A stretch of 64,000 nt of DNA from an uncultured Bacteroides sp. (GCF_902491285.1 NZ_CABUHK010000019.1:9190-73189); one strand, 5' to 3'. Positions 42,211 to 51,421 are shown, counted from the first letter of the stretch. Numbers and translations are program-made. The notes: generated from the letters alone by a model not told the origin.

Positions 42211-45200
42211 TTATTCATTAATAATATGGTAATTGTTCAGTTGAAGAATCTCTTGCTTGCCGTTTTCACCGGTACGATAAGATTTTATAAGCCGTCCCTT
42301 TGCGTCATAATCATAATAAGTGGTTTTTCCATCGGGAGTGGTTTCGCTGCTTATCCCCGCATACGGATGATAAGTATAGGTAGTCACCTCTGCTTTAGGC
42401 AAACGTGCTTGCAGATCTGCAACAGATGAATCGGAAGAATATAGCTGGGACAAACTCTCAGGAGTCTTGCCCAACGCACTCCCCACTTCGCTATAAGTCG
42501 CATTTTTTATCTGTGCCACCGGATGTTTTCCGTAGTATCCCCACAGATAAATGATATGCTCCGAATGATTGGTCACTATCTCTGTCGGATTGCCATAAAC
42601 GTCACGGTGAAGGTATTCTTTCATGTTTTGAACCTTTCCGCTTCCGTCAAAAGAGGTGACAACTTGTGGCACGTACCACCTATCCGAAGCGTTGGCAGAC
42701 TGACAGACACTGTAACTGACGGTGTCTCGCTTCAGCAAGATATTCTTGTCCGAACCGGTCATGCGGTGGGAATATTCGGAAGGAAGTACTTGTATGCCAT
42801 AGCCGGTATTTCGATGAATACGGGTATAGCTATCTACAAGCGAGTCTCCGTCACTTTTTAAAACGGAGTGGCGAGATAAATATCCGTCTTTGTCATATTC
42901 ATACCATTCCGGTGTTCGCAGGGCTTTGATATCGTTGTCCGGCATATAGCGTGAAGTCGTCTTTTTCAGTAATGCATACTCGTAAAAGGGCTCGTTGATG
43001 ATGTGACTATACAACCCTGTTTTCAGGCCAAAATGAGGCGCCGGTGTATAGATTCGGAGCGCACCTTTATCTCTATTCAGATAGTTGTATTCGTACTCTG
43101 TCCGTGCCACCAGTTTCTTTTCGTCATTATAAAAACTCTCTTTCTGAACTTTGCCGTATTTCAGGGAGACATCGACGGTTGGATGTGCCAATAGATTGCG
43201 ATTATAAAGCTTTATGTCTTCGTATTTGAATGTATCATCAGGATCGAGACCGAAAATATTCGGAGCAGTGACATATGAAAAATCATCCTCGTAGTTGTTG
43301 ATACTTGCCAGGTTGTGTACAAATTCCGTAGTTTTATAAGGGTGCTTCTCAGACAAGTCTTTAGCAGCAGGATCCACATAGTGTTCCGTTACCTCCGGAT
43401 AGCGAATATGTACCGATGGGTAAGGAATATCGGTAATTCCCTCACTGTCTAAACTGATGTAGCTAATTACATTCTCTCCTTTCCTATTGATTAAATGGGC
43501 AAGATATCTATAATAGGGCATGTATGTAAGTTCTCCCATACACGCAGTGTAACCGTAGGTATAAATGACCTTTTTCACAGCTTTGTTTTGCTCGTAATGG
43601 GTAACGGATTTCACACGTGCTCCACCTGCAGGTGCGTCTTGCACCCCATCCGGATACTCCGATTTGATGTAGTAACTACTGTTAAATGACGGTCGGGGGA
43701 CGATGGAATACCGGTGCGGTTCATATTCGAAACGGGTATAGCCTCCGGTAGGGTACGTCATCTCCTGTAAGAGGGTGTAGTCATAGCATTCTCCTGTGGC
43801 ATCCCGGTCGTTGCTAGTAATGATGTAATCCTGATCGAAAAGTGTACCCGGTTTCATGCGGGGGATGATACCCGAGTTGTTTTGCAATCCTCTCCAGAAT
43901 CCCCAATGGTCAATGTTGTAAGTCAGCGGAGTCGGCGGAGAGACAATGCCGGCAACTTTATATTGAAAATCATATCTCCCTTCATTGTTTTTCACGCTGC
44001 GGAGAAACATCCGGTCGCCAAACTCATAGGTATAAGATAATTGAGCTTTCTCCGAATAAGACCGGCACGAGAGATTCACTTCGTCCAATTTGACTCCGCA
44101 GGTATATGGAAAGCTTTCCTGAGTCAAGCTTCCCCTCCCATAGTCCGTGTACTTTTCACGGGCAGAATAAGTGAAGCTTATTTCGCAATCTGTTGTTGAT
44201 ATACGGTCAATCAAAGCCACTTTGGTGAGTGCGTAACTTCTGGGAAGTTCCGGTTCAAAAGCCTGGTTTTCATCAAAGTTATGTGGCGCACTTCGATAAG
44301 ATTGGCTCTTCGACATGCCCGACAGTGAATATTGCAGAGCTGTTCTTTTTATCTCGGAAATTGGCTTTTCGTATAAAGTGCTCAGCATCTCCGGCTTTTT
44401 ATGATATTCTTGATTAATATCATCCTTATATTTAATAGTTAGTTTCCGTCCGTTGGGAGCCTGTATCTCTGTCAGATAATAAGCGCTGATTTCATTCCGG
44501 CTATATTGAGGCTGGATGTTTACAGAGGAAATATGATCTTTCCAAGCGAGTGCATTGTATTCCAGTGAAGAATATCCTCCTCCACCGAAAGTATAGATAT
44601 ATCCGTCATCGGTCATGATGCGTATCCGGGTTTCCCGGGACGTGGTAGAATCAAATATCGCCATATCGCTCAGGTCTACTTTGTATTTACCGCCATTGTT
44701 GCCTGACACGCTCACGCTACCGTCAAAATTAACCATAAACTTGCCGGAATGTTTGCCTACAGAAAAATAGAATATGTCTGCCGATACTTCAACGTCCTTC
44801 GTTCCGGGAATGAAAGGCAAGCAAGATACATCATCTTTATAAGCAGCATATTTATAGGGATTTGTGCGATAGTTCTGCGACATTTCGTCGCGATTGAACT
44901 GATGTTTTCCCAGCATATTGAGAAAGCCGTTGGCATATTGGTAATTCGACGGTCCTGCATCGCCCGCTATGGGTATCAACCCCCAGTTGATGTCGTCCGG
45001 CACGCCATTCACTTTTCGATAGACGACTCCTCCTACGTTCAACATCCAGTTCCGCCCCACGTAGTTGTCTTGTTCTCTCGGTCGGAAACCGGCCGAACTG
45101 TACGAAAGAGATACGGGACATTCAAAATCCTGGTCATTCCAACTGACTAAGGGAATTTCCAAGCTTATCCCTCCCGTGTTTAAATCTACCGGTAGGTTAT

Positions 45201-45360
45201 CATGACGTTTTATAGCTGCCAGTTGGGGAGATTGTACAGACGGATCGTGTGTGGAAGCAGGAATAAACGCTGGTACATTATCTTGCGCACATATCGGCAT
45301 AGCCAATAGAAGGAGACATATCAAAGAGCCTCCTAATTGTAAGATTGCTTTTCTTTTCAT
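42211..45360 (-). CDS. RHS-type companion protein (SpvB/TcdB-like layout)
   Basis: 1049 residues with a signal peptide (LGGSLICLLLLAMPICAQDN). The N-terminal region (LPVDLNTGGISLEIPLVSWN) resembles the beta-propeller/SpvB-type start of insecticidal-toxin-complex and RHS proteins, and YDYDAKGRLIKSYRTGENGK near the end is an RHS repeat. It is probably secreted or surface exposed and works with the downstream RHS gene, 15 bases away in the same operon. Confidence 0.78.
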   Translation of the reverse strand: MKRKAILQLGGSLICLLLLAMPICAQDNVPAFIPASTHDPSVQSPQLAAIKRHDNLPVDLNTGGISLEIPLVSWNDQDFECPVSLSYSSAGFRPREQDNYVGRNWMLNVGGVVYRKVNGVPDDINWGLIPIAGDAGPSNYQYANGFLNMLGKHQFNRDEMSQNYRTNPYKYAAYKDDVSCLPFIPGTKDVEVSADIFYFSVGKHSGKFMVNFDGSVSVSGNNGGKYKVDLSDMAIFDSTTSRETRIRIMTDDGYIYTFGGGGYSSLEYNALAWKDHISSVNIQPQYSRNEISAYYLTEIQAPNGRKLTIKYKDDINQEYHKKPEMLSTLYEKPISEIKRTALQYSLSGMSKSQSYRSAPHNFDENQAFEPELPRSYALTKVALIDRISTTDCEISFTYSAREKYTDYGRGSLTQESFPYTCGVKLDEVNLSCRSYSEKAQLSYTYEFGDRMFLRSVKNNEGRYDFQYKVAGIVSPPTPLTYNIDHWGFWRGLQNNSGIIPRMKPGTLFDQDYIITSNDRDATGECYDYTLLQEMTYPTGGYTRFEYEPHRYSIVPRPSFNSSYYIKSEYPDGVQDAPAGGARVKSVTHYEQNKAVKKVIYTYGYTACMGELTYMPYYRYLAHLINRKGENVISYISLDSEGITDIPYPSVHIRYPEVTEHYVDPAAKDLSEKHPYKTTEFVHNLASINNYEDDFSYVTAPNIFGLDPDDTFKYEDIKLYNRNLLAHPTVDVSLKYGKVQKESFYNDEKKLVARTEYEYNYLNRDKGALRIYTPAPHFGLKTGLYSHIINEPFYEYALLKKTTSRYMPDNDIKALRTPEWYEYDKDGYLSRHSVLKSDGDSLVDSYTRIHRNTGYGIQVLPSEYSHRMTGSDKNILLKRDTVSYSVCQSANASDRWYVPQVVTSFDGSGKVQNMKEYLHRDVYGNPTEIVTNHSEHIIYLWGYYGKHPVAQIKNATYSEVGSALGKTPESLSQLYSSDSSVADLQARLPKAEVTTYTYHPYAGISSETTPDGKTTYYDYDAKGRLIKSYRTGENGKQEILQLNNYHIINE

Positions 45361-45417
45361 TGTTTTGCCATCTTTGGTTGAATAATAAAATTGTATAAAT
45401 AGAATAAAATAAGAAAG

Positions 45418-45443
45418 CGGGAAACGATAGACTGTCTCCCGCC
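45418..45443 (-). terminator. Terminator downstream of smalltalk
   Basis: GCGGGA pairs with TCCCGC around a 12-base loop, followed on the minus strand by a T-rich run. It separates the HU/amidase operon from the RHS genes, though some read-through is likely because the RHS genes show no -7 box of their own. Confidence 0.6.
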
Positions 45444-45462
45444 CTGTTCATGAACTTTCTTT

Positions 45463-45564
45463 TTACAGATTCATCGCATTACCGCCCAGCGCACCGAGCA
45501 CTGCCGAAGCCACCGCGATAACTACCTTCAAAATAGTATCCCAAAGGGAACTTTTCATTGCCAT
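45463..45564 (-). CDS. Smalltalk protein, 33 aa
   Basis: MAMKSSLWDTILKVVIAVAS then AVLGALGGNAMNL: a single transmembrane helix peptide of the smalltalk family, well known by name in Bacteroides genomes but of unknown role. An unusually strong Shine-Dalgarno (AAAGGAGGTGTG, minus strand 45582-45571) precedes the ATG, rare in Bacteroides, so high translation is expected. It follows the amidase in the same operon. Confidence 0.85.
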   Translation of the reverse strand: MAMKSSLWDTILKVVIAVASAVLGALGGNAMNL

Positions 45565-45652
45565 AATTTTACACACCTCCTTTCCGACTCTTTAAATGAT
45601 TAGTTACTCTTGTTCTTTGTTACCCTTTTTCTTTGGTTACTTTTTCCCTTAG

Positions 45653-46105
45653 TTACTCTTTTCCTGAAAACTCGTCTTTCACCTCAAAGCACGGGCACGC
45701 CTTGATCCACTCTTCCGGTTCGATTTCCCCGTTTCCGTTGCGGTCCGGCGAGAGGTCGCGATGACCACATACGCGGCAGCCGGGAAGTTTCTCAAGCAGC
45801 AGATTCACTAGTTGCCACAGCGAAGACCATTGAGCCGGTGTCCGCGTGTCCGCCGGACATCCCCGGCAGTCCAGACCACCTTCGTAGCAGATGCCTATCG
45901 AGTGAGCATTGAAACCTCGGGCGTGTGCCCCGATGCGGTCTACCGGACGGGTGAGGTGGACTGTCCCATCCTTGCGGATGTAGTAGTGATAGCCCGTGCC
46001 GTTGAATCCGCGGCGGCGGTGCATCGTTTCCAAGTCATCCGGGGTAAGCGAACGGTCCTCGCGCGTGGCGGAACAGTGAATCACAATCAAATCAATCTTT
46101 CTCAT
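45653..46105 (-). CDS. N-acetylmuramoyl-L-alanine amidase (Amidase_2)
   Basis: ATG at 46105 (MRKIDLIVIHCSATREDRSL) chosen, 150 residues; the longer frame to 46144 adds unlikely residues. Zinc ligands of the AmpD/PGRP fold: His in VIHCSAT, His in GAHARGFN, and CGHRDLSPDRN. No signal peptide or export signal is visible, as in phage endolysins of this family. It may be a domesticated phage endolysin in this module. Confidence 0.88.
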   Translation of the reverse strand: MRKIDLIVIHCSATREDRSLTPDDLETMHRRRGFNGTGYHYYIRKDGTVHLTRPVDRIGAHARGFNAHSIGICYEGGLDCRGCPADTRTPAQWSSLWQLVNLLLEKLPGCRVCGHRDLSPDRNGNGEIEPEEWIKACPCFEVKDEFSGKE

Positions 46106-46148
46106 AGCATAACTAAATGTTAATTGTCTACTGCCAGTCGGCAATTAC

Positions 46149-46667
46149 TTATGCTGCCGGATCCGGATCGGGAGTTTCACCGCCATCGTCTCCGCCGCCA
46201 CCGGGATTCTCACTGCCACCGTCGTCGGGGTTGCCCTCACCCTCGGTTTTCTTTTTCTTGGGCGCGTCGAGGTCGAGAAACTCGATTTTCTCATCGGCAC
46301 GGGTAGATGCCAGGTTGGGACGGACACTGCTCGAAGGACGGAAGTTGATATTCACGGCCTTGATGTTCTTCATCGTGCACTTGTCCTTCGTGTCCGCTCC
46401 CAATGTGGTGGCGGAAAGGCTGAATACACCGAAATCACGAATATTGACGGATTTGCCGTCGAACAGTGCCGCACGCATCGCTTCTACGAGATTGGTCAGC
46501 ACACTCTGGATATCGCCCAGCGACAAGGAACTTTTGTCCTTCATGGTGTAAGCGAGTTTATCCAGGTCTACACTCTGTCCCTGCGTCACAAGTTGCGGGT
46601 GAAACTTCACCACCCCGTCAACCTTTCTCGGGTCTTTACGACCCATTCTTTTAAATGGTATTGCCAT
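46149..46667 (-). CDS. HU-like DNA-binding protein
   Basis: 172 residues with the HU/IHF-type DNABII fold: FKRMGRKDPRKVDGVVKFHP, KLAYTMKDKSSLSLGDIQSV, IRDFGVFSLSATTLG. The C-terminal 45 residues (PKKKKTEGEGNPDDGGSENP, GGGGDDGGETPDPDPAA) are an unusual Gly/Asp/Pro tail not found in standard HU. It may bind the adjacent repeats; that is inference. Confidence 0.85.
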   Translation of the reverse strand: MAIPFKRMGRKDPRKVDGVVKFHPQLVTQGQSVDLDKLAYTMKDKSSLSLGDIQSVLTNLVEAMRAALFDGKSVNIRDFGVFSLSATTLGADTKDKCTMKNIKAVNINFRPSSSVRPNLASTRADEKIEFLDLDAPKKKKTEGEGNPDDGGSENPGGGGDDGGETPDPDPAA

Positions 46668-46789
46668 GATAATTTTTTTAAATTAAAAATTGAGAATTAA
46701 AAATTGAAAAATAAATGTTACAGATTGCGGTTGTCGCAATGGGTATCGGGAGAGATGAACGAGCTCTGTTTCTTTCTCTTTCGATACCT

Positions 46790-46942
46790 CAAAGGTACTA
46801 TATTACAGTGGGGTGAAATGACGTACTTTGTCTCCGTTTGTCCTACTTTGATTCAGTTTCATTCAGAGTGTATTTACTTTAATCCGGATTGATTTTATTT
46901 TACTTATACTGTTGGCTGTCCGGGGGATTTTTCGTATATTTG
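46790..46942. promoter_or_regulatory. Divergent promoters of the HU and DUF4248 genes
   Basis: Leftward -7 TACCTTTG (complement of 46790-46797), giving the HU gene a leader of about 115 bases that contains a small hairpin (TTGCG/CGCAA, around 46725-46740), and rightward -7 TATATTTG (46935-46942) with the DUF4248 ATG 30 bases on. The 46668-46971 gap holds no other gene. Confidence 0.6.
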
Positions 46943-46971
46943 GAATACGATAAAATCAATTTTCCGAAGAT

Positions 46972-47217
46972 ATGAAAGCAGAAAAGGAAGAACCGGCAGA
47001 AGAGCCGTTTGTCATACGACCGTATTTGAAGTCGGAACTGGCACATCTATACAATCCTTATGTACCGTTGGTGTATGCCATGCGGAAAATGAGGGAGTGG
47101 ATCAGAAATAACAAGGAACTGTATGACGCAATGTATAGCGGCGGCGAAGGTAAGAATGACCACGCTTACAGCGCAAGGCAAGTGCGGCTCATCGTGAAGT
47201 ATCTGGATGAGCCGTGA
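46972..47217 (+). CDS. DUF4248 family protein, 81 aa
   Basis: MKAEKEEPAEEPFVIRPYLK then SELAHLYNPYVPLVYAMRKM: the DUF4248 pattern that I know from Bacteroides loci containing VirE-type primases and HU-like proteins. Helical, with an HTH-like AHLYN...MRKMREWI arrangement; function unknown. Confidence 0.8.
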   Translation: MKAEKEEPAEEPFVIRPYLKSELAHLYNPYVPLVYAMRKMREWIRNNKELYDAMYSGGEGKNDHAYSARQVRLIVKYLDEP

Positions 47218-47239
47218 ATTTCTTTATAGTGGATTTTGA

Positions 47240-47355
47240 TGGACCATAATGAAAAAAAATCGGTTATAATGAAAATGAAATTAGCTATAATGAAATCGAG
47301 ATTAGCTATAATGAAATCCGGATTAGCTATAATGAAAAAAAGATTTGCTATAATG
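47240..47355. repeat. 21-bp tandem repeat array (about six units)
   Basis: Units begin TTAGCTATAATG at 47281, 47302, 47323 and 47344 (last diverged), with older copies at 47260 and near 47240. Core TATAATGAAA in every unit. Noncoding on both strands in my reading (a minus-strand frame with FIIAN repeats is an artefact). Confidence 0.85.
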
Positions 47356-47458
47356 ATATTCCAGCCCATACATGGCAATCTAAAATAAGCTGACTATAGC
47401 TTTTCTTATATAATAATGTACGCATCCGCACGCGTACGGAATATGTTCTTTTTTTATT

Positions 47459-47522
47459 AGCGCACGCATACATTAGAATCTGGTGGTGGTGATACCACCT
47501 CTAGTTTTAATGTGCGTGCGCT
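47459..47522. repeat. Long imperfect hairpin upstream of the primase operon
   Basis: AGCGCACGCA pairs with TGCGTGCGCT at the base and TGGTGGT with ACCACC(T) near a 6-base loop; mispairs and bulges in the middle. The flanking GC-rich repeat (cgcatccgcacgcgtacg) recalls its arms. The 47218-47683 gap otherwise holds the array above and the -7 box at 47631. Confidence 0.75.
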
Positions 47523-47630
47523 TTGTATAAAAAACATATATAATAAGAAGAAAAATACAGAAAAATATCGGGAAACACGGCTTCAATAAGTTTTTTCCTA
47601 AAAAATCTTTATTCAACAGAGAGGAAGTAC

Positions 47631-47638
47631 TATATTTG
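47631..47638 (+). promoter_or_regulatory. Promoter -7 box TATATTTG
   Basis: 53 bases before the ATG at 47684. Confidence 0.6.
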
Positions 47639-47683
47639 CGTCTTTTTATAAATAATTATTAATTCATAAAAACAATTCAAATT

Positions 47684-48045
47684 ATGGAAAAAGAAACATT
47701 TTTGTGTTTGAATTTCAAGTAACAAACGAACACGTCCAGCAGTTGGATCTCTACAACAAGAGCGATTTGCCCGAGTCGGAAAAAGCCGGCATAAGACTGC
47801 TGAAGTACTTCAGAAAGCACAAAAAAGAAGTTTTCCCGAACGAACGAAACGAATATCTTACACCATTCGTGAAGTTCTTCGACGACAACACACTCCTGTC
47901 GGAAAAAACTCACCCGCGCACCATCGCCCAAATGGCTATGCAGATGGCTGACTTCCGCATATCAAATGCCAAAGAGGGGTATCTGTCAGAATCTCAGCTT
48001 AGTAGATGTGTACAGAAACTGCGCATAACTCTTTATGGAGAATAA
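47684..48045 (+). pseudogene. Small primase-operon gene with a frameshifted start
   Basis: The ATG at 47684 reads MEKETFLCLNFK and stops. The long frame (FEFQVTNEHVQQLDLYNKSD to SRCVQKLRITLYGE) has only a GTG at 47704. Adding one T to the T5 run at 47698-47702 would join both into METFFVFEFQVTNEH-like sequence. So either the gene is frameshifted or it starts at a rare GTG. About 113 residues, helical, no known family; it precedes the VirE-type gene. Confidence 0.55.
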
Positions 48046-48077
48046 GAAAACTCTATTTACTCCACACTACAATTTAT

Positions 48078-48126
48078 AGCCTCTTTTCGGGATGGAAAAT
48101 GTTTTTTTCCGTTCCAAAAAGAGGCT
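48078..48126 (+). terminator. Terminator or attenuator hairpin before the primase gene
   Basis: AGCCTCTTTT (48078-48087) pairs with AAAAGAGGCT (48117-48126) with an inner GGAAAA/TTTTCC stem. Reads 3' of the small gene and 130 bases before the VirE-type ATG. Confidence 0.7.
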
Positions 48127-48254
48127 GTATCTTTACCGACGAAAACAAATGCTGCTACATCTAAAATCCAAAGTCACACGACGTACTTTCCTTTTTTCTG
48201 CAACAGACACATGTTAATAAAAAGAATTTTATAACTCATTAATTAATTATCATT

Positions 48255-50462
48255 ATGAATCAATTTTATGTAACCTGCTATCGCGGGTATTCCAAAGTTA
48301 TCGGACAGGTTGAACTCTGCAAATTCTTTGAACAGATAGGCAGTAGTATGTATCATCAGAAAATCGAACAAATAGAGACAGCTCTCAGCGAAGGCAATTT
48401 GGCGAAAGCCGACAGCATAAAACGCCAATTACCTTACTTCACCCTGACTGCCAATTACTCTGCCTGCCGTCTGCCCCACAGCCTTTCGACCTATAACGAC
48501 CTGCCGGTACTGGACTTCGACGAAATGCCGGCGGAAGACATTCCCCGCCTACGCCTTCTTGCCGAGAACGATCCTGACACGATAGGCTGCGCGCTTAGTC
48601 CGCGCCGCCACGGGCTGAAACTGCTCGTCTACCTGAAAACAGAAGAGGCGGTGCGCCTGCGTGCGGAACTTGAGGCAAAGGATACAGTGACATATGCCGA
48701 ACTGGAACATTATCACAAACGAATGTTTGAACTGACTTCCCGCTATTACGCCCGGCTGCTGGACAGCAAAGTAGACCCCAGCGGCAGCGACCTGAGCCGA
48801 GGCATGTATGCCACTTATGACCCGGATGTGTTCTTTTCCGAAGAACGGTTGGCAGGCGTCACCGCGCTAAACGTCACTGTCCAACTGCCATTGCCGGAAG
48901 AATCAACCCCCTCAAAGCGGAAAAAGGCGCTGCGGAAAACTCAGGAAGACGCAAGCCTCCCCGGCACGAACGACGCAAACCGCCCGGATATTTCCGACAT
49001 TGACCCCGTGTCACAAATGGAATTCCGGAAAGCGGTGGAATATACGAAACGGAAGTTCCACTTTGAACGCAACAGCCGTGACTGTTTCATCTACTGCCTG
49101 GGCAACCAATGCTACACCCGCCACATCGCCGAAGAAGATGCCGTACGCATGACGCTGCACGATTTCGGCAGTGAGCCGGATTTTGACGCTGAATCTCCGC
49201 TGCGCAACTCCTATCTCTACACCAGCAAGACTGACGCCAACGAAGAGGAACAAAAGAAGCCGCTCGTGCAGAAAGTGGTCGATTTCCTGCGGGAACATTA
49301 CGAATTCCGTCGCAACACGATTCTGGACAGTGTGGAATTCCGTCCTTTTGCCGGCTCAGCCGCTCCCCTTCCCTTCGTGGCGATGCGTGGCAAGGACTTC
49401 AATTCCATCTACACGCATCTGCAATTGTCGTCTGTCTACTGCTCGTTGCCGATGCTGAAAGCTGTGATTGACTCAAGCCTCACGCCTGATGTCAATCCGT
49501 TTGCCGACTACTTCTCTTCCCTGCCCCCTTGGGACGGTGTGACGGATTACATCGGGCAACTCGCCGCCAGGGTGCAAGCCGAAGACCAGCCGTTCTGGGA
49601 AAGCAGCTTCCGCCGATGGCTGGTGGGACTGGTGGCATGTGCGCTGGATGATGAAGTGCAGAATCAGGAAATGCTGGTATTTCACAGTAAGCAAGGGGTA
49701 GGAAAAAGTACTTTCATCCGTAATTTGTTGCCGCCCGAGCTGCGCACGTATTACCGCAACGGTAGAATCAATCCGGACAACAAAGACCATATGCTGATGT
49801 TGTCCACTTGCCTCATTATCAACCTGGAAGAGTTTGACGGAATACTCGCCAACCAATTGGCAGACTTGAAACGTATCATCGTGCAGGACAAGATAACCGA
49901 GCGCAAAGTGTACGATTTGCAATCGAGTACGTTTATCCGCCACGCGTCGTTCGTGGCAAGTACCAACAATCCGTACTGTGTGCAGGAGTTTGGCGAAAGC
50001 CGCCGTATCCTGCTGAGTATCGTCAACAGTATCGACTATAGCAGTCCGGTCAATCACCAGGGGATTTATTCACAGGCTTTGGCCCTTTACCGGCAAGGTT
50101 TCCAATACTGGTATGAAGGGGACGAGATTACGAGCCTGAATAGCAGAAACGAGAATTTCCGTCTGAAAGAACCGGTTGAAGAGAATCTGTTCTTCTATTT
50201 CCGTGCGGCGAAAGGAAAGGATATTAACGCTAAATGGTATTCCGCATCCTCTCTACTATCAATAATAAGCCTGAACGGACGCATCCAGTCAAACCGGCAA
50301 ACACAGCAAATGCTCGTCGCCGTACTCAACGGCAATAAATTCCGGACAAGACAAACCAAAGACGGAGTGACGGAATATTGGGTAGTGGAATATTCACAGG
50401 AAGAACGCACGGAAAATTCAATACGCCCGCAACTGCCGGTTCAGAAGGGGTTGGAGTTGTAA
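48255..50462 (+). CDS. VirE-type primase/helicase (BT4734-like)
   Basis: 735 residues. The N-terminal third resembles the VirE N-terminal/BT4734 domain (LSTYNDLPVLDFDEMPAEDI and RRHGLKLLVYL with an acidic/aromatic pattern). The C-terminal helicase-like domain has Walker A FHSKQGVGKSTFIRN at about 475-490 and Walker B CLIINLEEFD at about 518-527 with a conserved ASTNNPYCVQEFGESRR (sensor). It is a replication-type enzyme of mobile elements; the nearby array and hairpin are its likely target region. Confidence 0.85.
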   Translation: MNQFYVTCYRGYSKVIGQVELCKFFEQIGSSMYHQKIEQIETALSEGNLAKADSIKRQLPYFTLTANYSACRLPHSLSTYNDLPVLDFDEMPAEDIPRLRLLAENDPDTIGCALSPRRHGLKLLVYLKTEEAVRLRAELEAKDTVTYAELEHYHKRMFELTSRYYARLLDSKVDPSGSDLSRGMYATYDPDVFFSEERLAGVTALNVTVQLPLPEESTPSKRKKALRKTQEDASLPGTNDANRPDISDIDPVSQMEFRKAVEYTKRKFHFERNSRDCFIYCLGNQCYTRHIAEEDAVRMTLHDFGSEPDFDAESPLRNSYLYTSKTDANEEEQKKPLVQKVVDFLREHYEFRRNTILDSVEFRPFAGSAAPLPFVAMRGKDFNSIYTHLQLSSVYCSLPMLKAVIDSSLTPDVNPFADYFSSLPPWDGVTDYIGQLAARVQAEDQPFWESSFRRWLVGLVACALDDEVQNQEMLVFHSKQGVGKSTFIRNLLPPELRTYYRNGRINPDNKDHMLMLSTCLIINLEEFDGILANQLADLKRIIVQDKITERKVYDLQSSTFIRHASFVASTNNPYCVQEFGESRRILLSIVNSIDYSSPVNHQGIYSQALALYRQGFQYWYEGDEITSLNSRNENFRLKEPVEENLFFYFRAAKGKDINAKWYSASSLLSIISLNGRIQSNRQTQQMLVAVLNGNKFRTRQTKDGVTEYWVVEYSQEERTENSIRPQLPVQKGLEL

Positions 50463-50551
50463 TTTTCCCGTAAGAGGGCAGTTTTTTACGAAATGGCGGA
50501 TAAACGGATAAATAGGTGACGTAAAAACAATCACACTCATCCGTTTTTCCG

Positions 50552-50559
50552 TATATTTG
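50552..50559 (+). promoter_or_regulatory. Promoter -7 box TATATTTG of the AAA relic
   Basis: 39 bases before the ATG at 50598. Confidence 0.5.
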
Positions 50560-50597
50560 CTTCGATATGAACGATGAATAAAGAAAGGAATCGCAAT

Positions 50598-51302
50598 ATG
50601 CTGAAGCAAATACCATACGGATTGACGGACTTCGGACGCATCCAGAAAGAAAACTATTATTATGTGGATAAGACGATGTTTATCGAAAAGATAGAAATGC
50701 AACCGTCTTACCTGTTTCTGATTCGTCCCCGGCGTTTCGGGAAAAGTCTCACGCTGGCTATGCTGGAAGCCTATTATGATGTCCGGTATGCCGACCAGTT
50801 CGACGAATTGTTCGGCAATCTGTATATCGGGAAGCATCCTACGCCGATACATAACCAGTTTCTCATCATGAGATTTAATTTCTCCGAGGTGAGCTCGAAT
50901 ATCAATGAGGTGGAAGAATCTTTCCGGTTGCATTGTTGCGGGAAACTCAGACATTTTCTGCAAAAGTACGAGCATATATTGGGAAAGGAAATCTGGGATG
51001 TGCTGAATGCGGAGACACTCGAAGAACCGGGAGCATTGCTGTCCGCTATCAATTCGTACGCTACTCTCAAGGGAGACATCAAGATTTATCTCCTGATTGA
51101 TGAATATGATAATTTTACGAATACTATTCTTTCAACTTACGGCACGGACCTTTACCGGAAAGCGACGCATGGCGAAGGATATATCCGGAGTTACAGTGGG
51201 GATGAATGTGTGGCGGAAGCCCGTGAGAAAGGAGGACTGAAACTGATAACTGTTGTGTGGCGCAGTTGGGAACTGGCGCTGACGGAAGAAGTAGATGTAT
51301 AA
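50598..51302 (+). pseudogene. AAA-ATPase/DUF1703 protein, internally deleted
   Basis: ATG at 50598 (MLKQIPYGLTDFGRIQKENY) chosen; an in-frame ATG lies at 50574. N-terminal AAA-ATPase-like domain (PF09820 type): Walker A RPRRFGKSLTLAMLEAYYD, Walker B LLIDEYDNF. After GTDLYRKATHGEGYIRSY the sequence jumps to GDECVAEAREKGGLKLITVV with WRSWELALTEEVDV, which is the far C-terminal segment of this family. Usual length is more than 500 residues, so roughly 280-300 residues are missing in frame. Likely nonfunctional remnant. Confidence 0.75.
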
Positions 51303-51306
51303 GGAG

Positions 51307-51393
51307 ACTTATCACACGAGAAGTATAGGGAAACTTATCACATGAGATGTATAGGGAAACTTATCACATGAAATGTGTGAGTGGGGCTTATCA
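51307..51393. repeat. 26-bp tandem repeat (about three units)
   Basis: ACTTATCACAYGA... units begin at 51307, 51333 and 51359 (26-bp steps), plus a partial GCTTATCA at 51386. Follows the AAA relic; no gene encoded. Confidence 0.7.
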
Positions 51394-51421
51394 ATAAAAA
51401 TCAGGCACGGATTGCTAAATA

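Noticed and set aside
47166..47378. Minus-strand protein rich in FIIAN repeats
   Set aside because: It is a by-product of reading the 21-bp tandem array on the minus strand; it has no start context, no promoter and no similarity.
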